A stretch of DNA of 64,000 nt, taken from positions 5,084,001 to 5,148,000 of the forward strand of contig JBHGNT010000005.1 in assembly GCA_043228905.1 (NCBI GenBank). Reading direction: 5' to 3'. Positions 10,561 to 23,459 of this stretch are shown here, piece by piece. Every line of letters begins with the position of its first letter. The first letter of the stretch is position 1. The position numbers were made by a program, and so were the translations under genes. Origin of the DNA: Azolla caroliniana (Eukaryota; Polypodiophyta). The notes under the pieces were generated by a model. The model saw only the letters and a list, made by a program, of their open reading frames with translations, had not been told where the DNA came from and did no database searches.

Positions 10561-13540
10561 TTAGTTTGGTCTATTGATTAGTAATAGACTCTTAACAAAC
10601 CTTATCAAAGGTTTCTTTTCAAAAACTCTCAATTTCCAATGCTCCTTGACTGCATCAACTTGTCCACTTAGATTCGTCATAAGCAAGGACCCTTATTTTA
10701 GAGAATGTAGCATATTGCAAGATCCCTGGTTGTATCGTTGCTCTACATATAATGCCATCTTCCTCCACATCATAGTCTTGACATCGTCCGCAAGACAAAT
10801 GTCCCCTTACCCCCACTAACACTTGAAGCCTCGTAAATGCCCCTTCCCACTTGGGAGTATTAAAGGACCATATCGTAGAGGTTGAGTGCCCCAAAACTGA
10901 CCGCACCTGGTCCCACATAATCCGCCCCCTCTTAAGGAAGAAAGTTTTTTTGATCTGTCATTTATATGTAAAGTATGAAAGGTTTTCCATGCATCAACGA
11001 ACGCTCTTGACCCTGCATCGAGCTTGGCCCAATCCAATCTCATACGGGATCCCAACATGTGCCCTGAGGGCAAATGCATATTCGGATTCCACACTAAGTG
11101 TTGTCTCAAGTATTCCTCTTCACATGTTGGTACACCATGTCCCAATCCTTTATGTACATGCTCCCATGCTCTTAGAAGACTATTAAAAAAAAAATCTTCC
11201 CAATTCCTAGTCATAACATGTTTCTTGTCTTGTATAAAGATCTATCTTATGCTATCACTACATAATCCACCCATCGGCAGAGGACAACGATACAATCTTT
11301 GCATGAGCAATTGCTTCCAAGGAGCATGTCCTGGTAAAAGGCCACAAACTATTAACTTTGCTAACAAGGCCATGCATTGGTCTAATGGATCTATAATCCC
11401 CAAACCATTGTATTGCTTCAGGGTTATCAATGTACTCCATGCCACCTTTGCTCTTACATGACTCCTATCCTCCCCTGCCCATATAAAATTCCTAACCAAC
11501 CTTTGAATTTGTCCAATGCACGATTTTGAAAAGATCTAAAATGAAGCTATATACCACACTGTAGACAATAACAGATGATTGACAATTATCACTCTCCCAG
11601 CCAAAGATAGTTTAGCATGGCTCCACAAGAATAACTTTTTCCTCAAAGTTAATAATAATGGTGCGGCATGTAATTCTGGAACCAAATCAATCCCAACCTG
11701 CACTTCAAGATATCGAACCGCAACTCCTCTTTGAGTCCGCAGGAAAGTATGATGCGATGCCCAACAAGGTGGCGGATCCTTGCTCACCCAAAATGCAACA
11801 GTTTTCTCCCAATTTAACTTAGCTCCAGACGCTATACAAAATTGTAACAATGCCCCTTCTACTTGTTGCAAATTTGTTATAGTCCCATCCACATATAATG
11901 CAGTATCATCATCAAATTCTGAGTCCAATATATCTTGTCCATGCATTGGCATCGCCAAACCACGCAAACCTATAGATTGTGATGATATAAATACATGCAT
12001 TGCTTCCGCAAACAAAAGGAACAAAAATGGTGCAAGCGGACACCCTTGACAGACTGACCTAATAATGTTAAACCAAGGCCCTACTCCGCCTGCCAACAAC
12101 ACCTACCAATGTGCATTTTTAAAGACAAGAAACACCCTTAATCCATGCCACGTTGAAGCCCAAGTGATGCATAGTACGTTCCAAAAAAATTCAGTCAACC
12201 CTATCATACGGTTTCTCAAAATCCAAAAGCAACACGACGAGGTTTTGTTTGTTTTTCACCGCTACTGCAGTGGCCTCCCAAAACGTGAAAACATTATCCA
12301 TAATACTCCGTTCCCGCATAAATCCAGTTTGCAATACATGAATTATCTTTGGTAGTACCTCTTGTAATCGACAACTAAGCAACTTAGCAAATATTTTATA
12401 ACTTGTATTCAAGAGGGTGATCGACCTCCATTTACAAATATCTTCTAGAACCCCTTCTGTTTTAGGTATAAGATAAATAAGCCCCTCAAATAACGACATG
12501 GGCATCTCTCCACTTTCGAACATATGTTGTAAGCATCTTCTAAGTCTTTCTTTAGTATCCCCCAATATTTCTTGTAGAATTTAGGTGTAAGTCCATTCAC
12601 TCCAGGACAACTATTGTCCGATAACGAGTGTAGCGCTTGTTCCCATTCCAACTTTGTAATAGGTGACATCAATGAGTCTTGCATTGCTTGAGTAACCTTG
12701 GGCTGAATTTCCGCCCATACCTTCATTCTATTTTGTCTGATATCCTTAGAAATAGGGTCTTTTGACATAAGGGTAACATAAAATTTCGTGGCAATTTCCC
12801 TCACCGCATTTGGGTCTATTTCAAGTTCGCCATTTTCATTCCGCATACAACAGGTTACATTAGAGACTCTTTTGGGGCCTTTAATATTAAAAAATTGGCT
12901 CATACATCTATCCCCAATTTGCGTCCACCTTGAAATTGACTATGACATTCTTCCATATGTTGAACCTGTTTTCGGGCTTCTTCAAGATGCAAAGCCGCCC
13001 ATGCACACTCTGGCCTGCCCTGTTGCAATCTTTGCAAAGATATCAACGTTGCCCTCATCCTTCTTTCCTTCTCCTGATATTCCATATATTTAGATCTTGA
13101 TTTCAACGCAAAATCTTGTGATATCTCCGTCAAAGCAGAAGCCACCTTGATTGTAATGGGAACATCCATATTATCTTTCTTCTGCCAAATATCTCTCACT
13201 TGATTATACTATCGATCGTCTAACATTACTTTTTCAGGTATCCTAAATCGTGTAGACGCCATTTTCGATTGACCAAAGGTTCTCAATATAACATGAGCAT
13301 GATCAAAGAAAGTTGTGCTTGGCATAATCGTGATATTTCCCCCATTTAAGACAAAGGCCTCCCCCACATAAAATCTATCCAATCTTGAAAGATTGGTTCC
13401 ACCAATTCTCTTATCAGAACGTGAGAAGCTCAAGGAATCTTGAGATCTATAAACATTAGGCATATGCCATGCATCCAAAATACTCAATTTCAAACACATC
13501 CATTCCCAGATTGTTAGTTCCTCTGTTGTTTTTTTCATAG
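10561..13540 (-). pseudogene. LINE (L1-type) ORF2 remnant: endonuclease end, RT, C-terminal part
   Basis: Minus-strand frames in order. End of an APE-type endonuclease, 13209-13538 (LSILDAWHM, RIGGTNLSRLDRFYV, FFDHAHVILRTF). Linker, 12900-13199. RT, 11536-12903 (SVCQGCPLAPFLFLLFAEAM, ICKWRSITLLNTSYKIFAKLL, LQTGFMRERSIMDNVF, active box FDDDTALY where FADD is usual). Post-RT block, 11242-11499 (RNFIWAGEDRSHVRAKVAW, YNGLGIID), then 10655-11214. Several frameshifts and stops separate these pieces, so it is dead. The first part of the endonuclease and ORF1 are missing, consistent with 5' truncation near 13540. The 3' end is at 2742-3463. Confidence 0.85.
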
Positions 13541-13842
13541 GCTTTGTTGTGTTTGCTTCCTAGCTTGGTGAGAACATAACCTACAACAACTTCGATGGGG
13601 AGTACTTTTCCTCCCATCTTTCGTGTGTCCTGCAATTCCATCCGCCTATTGGCTATCCGACCTTCAAAGTATGTGGCGTTGAAGGTTTTGTGGCGTTGAA
13701 TATATGTTTTCATGAGGAATACACACGCCTCTTGGAATAAAAGATTGGATCTATCTTGGATTTGATACTCTCTTTGTTTATCACCCAAATGATGCTTGGT
13801 TGCTCTATCTAGTTGGCTTTTGCCACCAATTGGGAGACTCAA
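13456..13842 (-). other. Unassigned ORF next to the LINE 5' truncation
   Basis: A 128-residue open frame (MSLPIGGKSQLDRATKHHLG...) that overlaps the LINE end in another frame and continues upstream of it. It is Lys/Arg-rich, with no domain I recognise. It may be a fragment of an older element into which the LINE inserted, or chance. Confidence 0.25.
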
Positions 13843-14149
13843 CTTCTTGTTAATTTGTTTCAGGATTAAGGGGGAAATGGTGATTGCTAATTAAATATCT
13901 TAGATCCTTAGATCCTAACTAAAATAAAAGATCTTTTATTGCTTGGATCCTTCATTTCGAACTTGATGATGAGTAGATACATCACTTTCTCGATGGCCAT
14001 GAATTGTTAAAAGTATGGAGATGCCCCATGAGAGTTAGTTCACACATACTATGAGAATCGATGATATGTATGCATTGCATGGTCTATGGATGCCACACCC
14101 TAAATTCTTGCTTGATGCCATACAATGGCACTTGAACCTACATATCGTG

Positions 14150-14640
14150 CATGGATGGAATACGACTTGAATCAAGGTGGTGGTTGCATGAAGACCTCTT
14201 CCTCAATCTTTCCTTGTAGATAGGCATTATTCATTTCCATTTAATAGAGGTATGTCCCCGCGTCTTGGTCAATGCAAGTATGTGTGCACAATTGCCATCT
14301 TCTCCACATGCAAAAAAGTCACATCATCTTAAATTGTTAGCCTTTTGCTATGAGTCGACACTTGTATTGGTCTTGATTGTATGATTGAAGTTGTACTTCA
14401 CTTTTTAGACCAATTGAAAAGTGATACCCTTCTTTTGTGGGGAAAATAGGGCAAGGTTCCATATCTTATTGTTGAAAAGAGGTTGCATTTCTTCATCCAT
14501 TCCTTTTGCTCATCGCGGATAGCCACTTTACCAAAAGTGTCTACCTTGGATGGAAACTCATAGTTTATCATAAAGGAATATATTGTTGTGCCATGCATTC
14601 ATTATAGCCAAATCAAGTTACCAAGTTTTTCTCACTAATG
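14150..14640 (-). pseudogene. Fossil Ty1-copia RT fragment
   Basis: Heavily decayed. On the minus strand one frame reads VAIRDEQKEWMKK and later PHKRRVSLFNWSKK, matching the copia linker before RT (in A: ANWRAAMDEEM and LIGCKWVYKVK). Near 14190-14245 it reads MEMNNAYLQGKIEEEVFMQP, the [14 protein letters not shown] block of RT. Frameshifts and stops lie between. No LTR was found. Confidence 0.7.
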
Positions 14641-14654
14641 GAGAATCAAAGTCC

Positions 14655-15113
14655 TTTAGCATGACATGTGTGATCATGATAGATAGGCACATTGAACTCA
14701 TTGACAATTGACGAAGTCAAAGCTTGATGAATTGACGCATTACAGGTCCCCTTTGTTGGAGCTCTCATTGCCTTTATTGACTCGAGTTATGGTCATGCCA
14801 CAATGTGACATACCATGATCAAGGTTTGATATCTCATCTAGGCTGCTCAATATGCACAAAGTTGAGGTAATTGCATATTCATGTGGTGTTTGGCTCGACC
14901 TCATTTCAATTTCAACATCAAGGCTAGTGGTGTGACTTGTCCTTGGTACCATAATGGTAATATATTGAACACAATATTGGTATACAGTAACTTTTGGGTT
15001 GAAGCATTGTAGCACTTGGGCCCTTGATCTTAAGCAAAAGGTTGAGGAAGTCATACTTTTTTACTTCTAGTTGAGGTTGGTTCGCACTTCATTTGGTATT
15101 GTGTTGCAATGTG
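14655..15113 (+). repeat. Inverted repeat, left arm
   Basis: Pairs with 15628-16085 in reverse orientation over about 458 bp at perhaps 75-80% identity by eye, for example GTGTGATCATGA, GGCACATTGAACTCATTGACAA, CATGTGGTGTTTGGCT and CTTTTGGGTTGAAG. Spacer about 514 bp. No coding identity was recognised. Confidence 0.8.
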
Positions 15114-15627
15114 ATAAAGTCTTATTTAATGATGAGTCAATCATCTATTGGATATTTGGCATTGGTAATGGAAGAGTAAAGAATTGGTAATTAATGTTTA
15201 TAGGAATCATAGGAAGTTCATAATTTGTTATTTTTTACTCATAGTTCAAACTAATTCTTCTAGAATTTCATAGTCTAGTGTTTTATGCTTCATTGTTCGA
15301 ATGACATCCATTTATGGCTAGACTTTAGATAGAGTGAACTTAAGACACAATGTAACTCATGTCCACCTTATAATAATTAACTTAGGTCACCTAATAAAAC
15401 AACCCAAGTTCTTTGTGATGGTCTTTGCCCCGTCCCATACCTCATATATGATCTCATGAGGATGCTAATAGTATTCTTATCTCTCTTTTAATAAGAATTT
15501 GTCTTCTCTCATATGAAGATATATCCACTAATTCAATAATTCAATTTTCCTCTCATTGTCGTCATCTTGTGAGGAGGTAAAACTCCCACCAAGAGAAAGT
15601 CGTGCCTTTGGTGTAATACATCTAGAA

Positions 15628-16085
15628 GCAACACAATACAAAAGGAAGCATGAATAAACCTCAACTAGAAATACAAAAGTGTGATTTCCTCAACCTTTTG
15701 TTTAAGATCAAGGGCACAAGTACTACAACACTTCAACCCAAAAGTCATTGTGTGACACAACATTTTGTTCAACAAATTACCATTATGGTACACTTCGATG
15801 TTTGCGCATATTTGTAGGGGTCAAGGACAAGTCACAACGTTGAGTTTGAAAAGGGGTCAAGCCAAACACCACATGACTATGCAAATAGCTACCTTTGAGC
15901 ACAATGAGCGACCTAAATTACATATGAAACCTTGATCATGGTATATCACATTGTGGCATGACCATAACCTAAGTCAATAAAGGCAACACTAAGTGGTCCA
16001 AGTATGAAGATGACAATGTGTCAAGCTTTGACTCCATTGATTGTCAATGAGTTCAATGTGCCTGTCATGATCACACATGACATCA
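15628..16085 (-). repeat. Inverted repeat, right arm
   Basis: Reverse complement partner of 14655-15113; see that entry. Arm ends are not TG...CA and no flanking duplication was seen, so it is not clearly an LTR pair. Confidence 0.8.
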
Positions 16086-16399
16086 AAATCACATAATGAA
16101 ATTAAACCATGTATAAGAGCAATGAGCACAAAGATGTATTTGTTTTGCTGCAATGTTTAAGAAAAACTGAGTTAATTTCTTTGTTATGCCATATGAGATC
16201 TACAACAAATGAACCAAAAAAGTTGTCCTATTGTTTGTAACCAATGATGTTACAAAAACCAATCATAAAAAATCCAATAGAAAAAATAAATACATATAGA
16301 CACACAGTTGTGTTGATTTTTTTCCTCATCAAACTAACCCTTTAAGAGCTAGATTGATATTTGATCATCATCAAATAACACTTTTAACCCCTTCGCTTG

Positions 16400-17245
16400 C
16401 TATGTGATGATCTCTCTTAAGAGCCAACTCAAACTGGGAAAAGCAAAGTATACAACCAAGAAAGAAGGGAACGCAAAGAATAGGGTAGCACCAAAATATA
16501 CCACCAATATGATCAAGCTAAATGGCAAGACACAAAACAAGAGGAAAAGAACAATCAAGAGTGATATGACTTTCGCCATCAACTGTGCACAAAATCGCAC
16601 AATCCTCGTCAACAATCCTCGAAAAAAGAACACACGAGTGTGAGATTGTGGTAGTATCGGTAAAATTAACGATGATGACAATGAGGCGGAGGAGAACCCA
16701 TTATAGAATGGAACTTGTTGGGAAACCCCACTATAATTTTGTTGATGTAGATGTTGAGCACTCACTGCCTTGTCATCTTCTTTCCCACTCTTTCTTGTCA
16801 ATATGTCTGCTTTCAAACTATTCTCTTTCGCATTGTCTGATTTCATACTCTCAACTAACCATAGCAAGAAGAAATTTTTGCATGGGTACTTGAGCTTTCC
16901 TTTCCACATTAATCGACAAGACAAGGACTGGCACCATGGGCATGCGATGAAGAGTGGAAGTTGGACTGGTGTGATAGGGAGCCGCAAGGTAGCCCAATGA
17001 AGGTCTAGAAGGCATCGCTTGCAAATAGAATGGCCACACCATAGGACATATGGGAGATGGTTGATACTGTTGAATCCTTCACAACATAAAGGGCATTCTA
17101 ACCCATCTTCCTCAATACCACAGTTTGAATATGCCTGTCCACCACCATCACCATCGCTATCACTATCACTACTGATGCCAAGGTGTTGAGTTGATGTGAT
17201 AACGTTTTTAGCGTTATCATGTCCAATGCCTGCCATTATAGACAT
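16400..17245 (-). CDS. RING-finger membrane protein, probable E3 ubiquitin ligase
   Basis: Intact 281-residue frame, ATG at 17245, no intron within it. A C3HC4 RING spans residues 51-105: Cys51, Cys54, Cys70, His72, Cys75, Cys78, Cys102, Cys105 (CPLC, CGHSICKRC, CPWC). The block YVLWCGHSICKRC and KNFFLLWLVESM matches a plant family of small RING proteins known to me by pattern only. An acidic Ser/Asp run is at residues 26-36. Residues 226-272 are strongly hydrophobic, enough for two membrane passes, so it is likely anchored by its C-terminus and would ubiquitinate targets at a membrane (inference). The codon following the last residue is a stop at 16400. It is the only complete cellular gene in the window; both sides are AT-rich repeats. 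A leader intron upstream is possible but not shown. Confidence 0.85.
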   Translation of the reverse strand: MSIMAGIGHDNAKNVITSTQHLGISSDSDSDGDGGGQAYSNCGIEEDGLECPLCCEGFNSINHLPYVLWCGHSICKRCLLDLHWATLRLPITPVQLPLFIACPWCQSLSCRLMWKGKLKYPCKNFFLLWLVESMKSDNAKENSLKADILTRKSGKEDDKAVSAQHLHQQNYSGVSQQVPFYNGFSSASLSSSLILPILPQSHTRVFFFRGLLTRIVRFCAQLMAKVISLLIVLFLLFCVLPFSLIILVVYFGATLFFAFPSFLVVYFAFPSLSWLLREIIT

Positions 17246-17860
17246 GTCCCTAGTCTCTTGCTAGCTAGTTTGTGACCTAAACTGGTTAAAATCAAAGCAA
17301 AGAAATAAAAAAGCTAGTTAATTTTGTAAGAGGTGGTATTAGCTTATTTGCAAAAGCTATGAGGCATAATATTTAGGCAATCATGAGCTAGGTAGCAAGC
17401 ATTATGGGGGTATTTCAGAAAACATTATGTAGATTATTAAACAATCAGGAACCAGTTTAAGCAAGCAAGCGTGAAACTAGTTAAGATGTGTGGTAGATAT
17501 ATTTTCAGCCTAGTTGAAAATCTCTTAAGTAGGTTATTATACAATCATGAATTAAGTTAAGCACATTCCTCTATTTAACACATCTACTTTGTACTTAAAT
17601 GAGTTTTGTCGATAGATAGCCGCAGATCCTCACATTTCAAAACTGTAGTACATTCTTAGAATATCATGATCATACCAGGGAGGGACGGATGGTCATGTGA
17701 AGAAAGCTCAAGAACAACCTAGCGATAGAGAGTGAACTCAGAAATTGCGAGACAACTTGGGTTGGTGCATGAGCTCAAAATTGAACACCATTATGTGAGG
17801 CACGTGGACCAGATAACGTGCAGATGTTGAAACTTAGCATGGGACTTAATGCAACCAATC
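17246..17860. other. Upstream region of the RING gene
   Basis: AT-rich, no ORF of note. Sequence such as GCTAGCTAGTTTG near 17260 could be leader or intron. No promoter element assigned. Confidence 0.3.
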
Positions 17861-18305
17861 TCACAGCACAGCTTAGTGAAACACAATGAGCTGATCTCCA
17901 GCACTTTCTCAGCAATGTGGAGCGAGAGGAAAGTAATGCACTACCTCCTCAGCAATGTGCTTGGTGGAGGCAATGAGGTCCCACTGATCACCAGAAAACA
18001 CAACTCTGGAGGACACATGGGACCTCCTACAAGAAGAACAATTGGCTCTAATACAAGCAATTACAGGATATTTGACACCATCTTCACAGCACGGCATAGT
18101 GAAGCAAAACGGACTCATCTCCAACATCTTCTCATCAATGTGGAGCAAGAGGAAAGTAATGCACCATCTCCTCAGCAACATGTAAGGCGAAGGCAATGAG
18201 GTCACGTTGAACGCCAAACAACACTATTCTAGGACATATGAGACCTCCGACAAGAAAAACCATTGGCTCTAATACAGGTTATTGCAAAATATTTGGAACC
18301 TCTGG
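17861..18305. repeat. Tandem repeat, period 223 bp, two copies
   Basis: TCACAGCA at 17861 recurs at 18084, and the following text matches (GTGGAGC.AGAGGAAAGTAATGCA, GGCAATGAGGTC, ATTGGCTCTAATACA). Copies differ at many sites. A third, weaker match (ATTGGCAGTAATACA) lies near 18317. Confidence 0.85.
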
Positions 18306-21300
18306 TCAGAAAATTATTGGCAGTAATACACAACTATGGAAGACATATGAATCATTCTAGAAGGAGACTAACCTCCCTACCTTTTCCACATGATTACTGT
18401 AATTTTATACTAGTGATGATGATGTTGGAAATGCAATCTCCTAATACTTTGTTCATGGAATTCATTATACAGGCACCAAATTTGTAGCCTCTTGTGGTGA
18501 AGTTCACATTCTCACCTGACCGAATCAACCAAGAACCTATTAATTATTCTATGGAACAATAAAGAATGCACAAAATTCAACATAGAAAATTGAAGGAAGA
18601 TAAGTGGAAACAATCAAAAAGGCAATATGCCAAATCACATTCATTATAAGGGCAAAACCCAAAGCAAATATACACCACTATGAGGCATTGGTGCTCCATA
18701 TCAAGAATCTGCATACTCTATAATACAATACAAATGCATAAAGGAACATTTGGAGACACTGTAGTATGTTAGGCCTCTTTGAAGACGTTCAAGTATTATT
18801 TCATAAACAATGATTATCTATGAAATGAGTTTCAAAAGCTTTTAAGAAGACTTGTTTCATAGATGACAATGAACTATGAGTCAATCTCAAACCATGACAG
18901 TCAATTTCAAAAGTTCTTAAATAGATTAAGTTATAGATGGTCATGACCTATGAATCACCCACAGTATCTGTAGATCAATCAAACAAGGAGGGGGTTTGCT
19001 ATATGATCGTTGTATTTCTTTGAATGTGAACATATGTATATATTCAGTCAAACTAATGTATAAGGAGAATCTACAGAAAACTAGTGATTAACGTAGGAAA
19101 AAAATATACAGAGTATGGGACAAATCTACAGACTATTTACAACTAAAAAACACAAATAATACGTGATTAGTACTCAATGTTATAGAGAATATGTGATGAC
19201 GAGAGGTAAATATACATACCACATGCAATAAACGAGTATGTGGTCACATGAAGCAATTATAGAAACTATACAATTAAAAAAAACATAGACATTATGTGGC
19301 AACAATGAACATGAGGCGACGAACATCGACATATCAAAATCAAAGGACCTAATAAATATCAAGTAGCTTGTATTACCAAAAACATCAGAAAAGCAAGTAG
19401 GTGACTTAATGAATCCTTTAATCCAATACAAAAAGAAAATCAAATAAGATATTAGAAAACAAAATGACATCTAAGCCATATATATCATGAAAAAAAGAGA
19501 GTTTTGTTTTTGCTTTATTTCTCCTTTTATTATCTAAGTGAAGGGTCTACCTCCTTCTGTTAATTAAAATAAGAAAACAGAGGAAATGAAAGAAGGAATT
19601 GGTACCTTTAATATGTGAGAAGTAAAACCATATCGACACAGATCTGTTCTGCTCTGTTCTGCTCTGTTCTGCTCTGCTCTGTAGTTTTCTTGTCTACGGT
19701 GATTCAAAAGAAACAAAAAAGGCCCACGAAAAATGGGCTCGAGAAACGAACTCTAACCCAACCAACCTTCATACCTTTTATTCTCTTTTTGTTTTTGTAA
19801 AATTTTGTTGTTATCGGTTTGCCATTGCTAGTTTAGGTTTCGTGGGTTCGGCCTCGCCTCCTTCGCCGGGGCACCCATCTAATTCATCGAGCTCAACAAC
19901 TCTTGAAATAAAGTCATATAGACAAACAAAGAAATTGAGTGGTAGGATCGAGAACTTTGACCTCATTTGTTTGGCATCATTGTTCAATGGAATAGATAGA
20001 TAGGGAGGGCACAAAGCATGATACTACTAAGTGTCGAGATTGAATTTCTCTAGAAAAAAAGTTTGGAAGTGAAGAAAAGGACAATGAAAGGAGCGATGCA
20101 AGAAAGGAAATGGGGGAAGCTAAGACGGAAGATATGGAAGAAATTTTCGAACAACCAAGCAGATTGGCTAATTATGAGAATTTGGGGTGGATGCACTTGA
20201 ACATGATTAAACTAATGACATTCTACGCAATTTGGCTATGAATGAGAATTTTGGGCTGCATGCTAGATATAGTGTGCATGGAAATGGTTGTGAAGTACAT
20301 GCTTAAATTTTGTAACAAAAATTTACATGGAGTTCCTAGAATTGCATAGAAAGCAAGTAAAAACACTCAAAAAACATACAAGAGCTAATATCTGGAACCA
20401 ATAGAAAAGGAAAAGTTAGAAGGGGAATTCATCGCAAAAGGGCCCTTGAAAACATGGTAGGATTCAACAAAGTGTGGAAAATGTGGAGTTATTTAGAAAA
20501 ATACCCAAATATGAGACAATGGATTCATCAAGGGATGTTGCTCCAAACATACTACGATGAGACATTGTAGTTAATAAAAGTTAGATGGAGGAAATGTTCT
20601 CAACCATTCTCACACACAAGAACTAGTGTCATTGTCAAATGTAGATGATCATATTTGAGGTGGCGGACAAAGAAATTCATTGTAAAGAAACTCTTCCTTG
20701 CCAATTTCCCATATGAGGTGACAAAAAGTGCCTTTGAATGTGACGATTATCCATCCTTATGGGAGCACCATTTGTCACCACCTAGGCCACACTTGAAACA
20801 TTGAGGCCACACACCATAATTCTTGTTGGTCTATCAACCTTACGATGGGGCACTACATGTTTGAGTGTGATTTATTAGGTATACTCAAACCTTTACCATG
20901 GCACCATTGATGAATGCTGTAAAGAAATGAACCCACACTAATTATTCCTCACACATCTAAGTGCACTAATATTAGTCGGTTCACAAAATATTCCACATGC
21001 ACATTTTTGACCTTTTAGTTTCCTTTCAATCTACTTAAAGGATATAATATTTGGTTCTCAATAACACCGTCGTTTTGGTTTTCAAGAAATGTCCTAGATG
21101 CAAATTTATTACCACTTACAACCATGAGGTTCCCCGATAGGATCGTGAACAAGCTCACATTGAATGATATTTGGCATTTGATCTTGTCCATTCAACCTAG
21201 TGGCAACATAATTTTTGTAGTTTGTGTATCCAGTAGACTTCATCCAACATTAACCACTTCCCATCTAGAAAAATGTGTCTTTTGGTTATGCTAACTAACT

Positions 21301-22923
21301 CACAAAGATGGGAATATCTTTGTAGCACAATATCAAGTTGTTGGATCTCATACTTTGTGAACTACCCTTTGCATGATGTCACATGGATTTATGGATCCAA
21401 GTCAAGCATCCATGCGTGCGATACCACTAGGAGAACATATCCTACTATTGTACAAAGGATTTCCATTTTTTATAGATCTCTCCATTGTCTCTAATAGGAT
21501 GTTTATTTATTTTACCCTTATCCTTTTTTATGGTTATACCACCCAACCGTTTGTATTAGGACATGCTTCATTTGTGGGTGTTCTCTTATGCTCTTATCCT
21601 TTGCTTCGAGTTTGCATTAGGCCTTTCCCGCATGTTCTTGCACATCATATGGTTTACCACCTTGTGTAGCAACCATCAACTTGTAATATATCTCCTCTCC
21701 AAGGAGTGATTTGCATACATCTATGCATGCGAGTGGACATTACAACATGCATGAGTTGAGTATTGTACAAAGGATTTTACACTTATAGTATGCAATTGAG
21801 ATTGAACATTCTGATTGTGGGATAAGTGCATGTAGGGATTAAATCTAAGTTGAAAATAGGTCATTGAACTTTAATGTGATTGATAGAGAATATATTAGTA
21901 GAGTGTCATATTTAGACCAATGAATTTGTTAAGAGAAAAATATTCATAATCAATGATATTGGACTTAGGCAACCTAATGTTTGAGATTATGCACCTTGAC
22001 CATGGAAAATAGGATAATGGCAAGGAAGATGCAATGAGATGAATAGATTCAATCCACAATGTCAAAGATGGGAATTCCACTATCCACGATGACAAGGACA
22101 AACCCATGTAGAAAGGTTCTCTATCTCATTCTACAATATGACAAACCCCAAAAAGGATAAGCTCTCTCTAGGTCCTAAGTTCCTCGTATTATGTATATAT
22201 TACTTTTGTCTTGGAGAAATCACACTAGGATGATCCATTTGGCCCTTTCCTCTAGTGCATCACATATACATCTCCCTCCCACCAAAGACCAACACACATC
22301 TTGCAATCTATAAAATTCGAAGCATATGCACATATGCATGTGTTTATGGTGTCCCACAATGGTTATGAGATTGTGTGTGTGTCTCTCTCTCTCAACTAGG
22401 CAAATGCCCTTGCTTTTATAGAGGTGGGCTATGGAGTGGGATCATGTTTGCATAACCCACTTTGTTTGGCTATACTTTTGTTAAAATCTATTCAACCCTT
22501 TTAAATTGCACATTCATATTACCTACTAGGCTACTAGTATATTTTCTATTTTATGAGTTTTGACTATGACCTTTGTCTTTCATCATTTTGCTAAATATGC
22601 CCCTCTATATTTCTAGGTGGTTGGTTACATACTTGACTATTGTTTGTTACCATGGCCCCCCAAATGACCAAAAATTACCAAACCATACACTTGTAGATAT
22701 TGGAAAAGTTGCCATAAAAAGGAATGCATCAATAAACATGTTTGATTCTTGGAGGTCTAACCACGACTTTATAAATATAAAAAAATATTACAAGATAAAG
22801 CGTATTCCATCAACACTCCTTGATGACTATATATTCCTAACTTCCTATATTATGATGATCCATTGAACAAGCACACCTTATATGGTTGATCCTATTCGAA
22901 TTTGTACTATTATAATATTTAAA
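18306..22923. other. AT-rich intergenic stretch, no gene recognised
   Basis: Short ORFs only, none with a recognised domain. It contains diverged short repeats (18780-18960, GTTTCATAGATGA.AATGA-type motifs) and CT/GT runs near 22374-22393. I see no intact gene or LTR element here. Confidence 0.5.
19643..19681. repeat. TCTGTTCTGC minisatellite
   Basis: Four near-perfect units of TCTG(T/C)TCTGC. Confidence 0.85.
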
Positions 22924-22928
22924 TTAAT

Positions 22929-23131
22929 TCTAAAGAAAGGGCGAGTGTAGGTGTTCTTGTGCAACAGAAGAAACCTTTGTGTGTGTGTGTGTGTGTAAGA
23001 CAAATAGAGAGAGAGAAAGAGACAGAGAACAAGAAGCTATATTAGAAAATATGACAAATACATCCGACAATAACTTGATTACAAAAGAGTTGGTTTAAAT
23101 ACATTGGGGAAGTAGGGTTTGATTCTAAACA
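22929..23131 (-). repeat. 3' LTR of copia B1 (with internal deletion)
   Basis: 203 bp against 294 bp for its partner; contains (GT)n and (GA)n runs. Confidence 0.85.
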
Positions 23132-23459
23132 CACTCCTTCAAACACAACTTCCGGTCGCCGGAAAGTCGTTTATTTGTTTGGCTCATTTCGGCTTTGTGT
23201 CCGGATGGTTGGTCAGATCGGCTTCGATTGGTCGACTAGTGTACGTTCTCCTTCGTCTGACTACTTCGTGCTCCTTGTTCGACTAGCCAGTCTGTTCGTG
23301 CTTCGACTCCCCTTGGTCGGTTGTGTTGCTACTTCGTCCACTCCTTTGGTCAACTTTGATCGATTGATCGACTGTTGTTCGGTTACTGTGTTGTGCTCAT
23401 CGGTTGTTGTAATCCCCCTCAAGCTTGGCAATGCGGCTATCATTAGGCCAAGGTCCACC

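Noticed and set aside
13456-13842. 128-codon ORF as LINE ORF1
   Set aside because: It overlaps the endonuclease in another frame, and I see no RRM or zinc knuckle. Kept only as an unassigned ORF.
14655-16085. Inverted repeat as two LTRs or a foldback transposon
   Set aside because: Arms are in opposite orientation, have no TG...CA or terminal inverted ends, and no TSD was found. Left as an unexplained repeat.
19180-19470. 96-codon hydrophobic minus-strand ORF as a membrane protein gene
   Set aside because: AT-rich DNA gives Phe/Ile/Leu-rich frames by chance; no family resemblance, no context.
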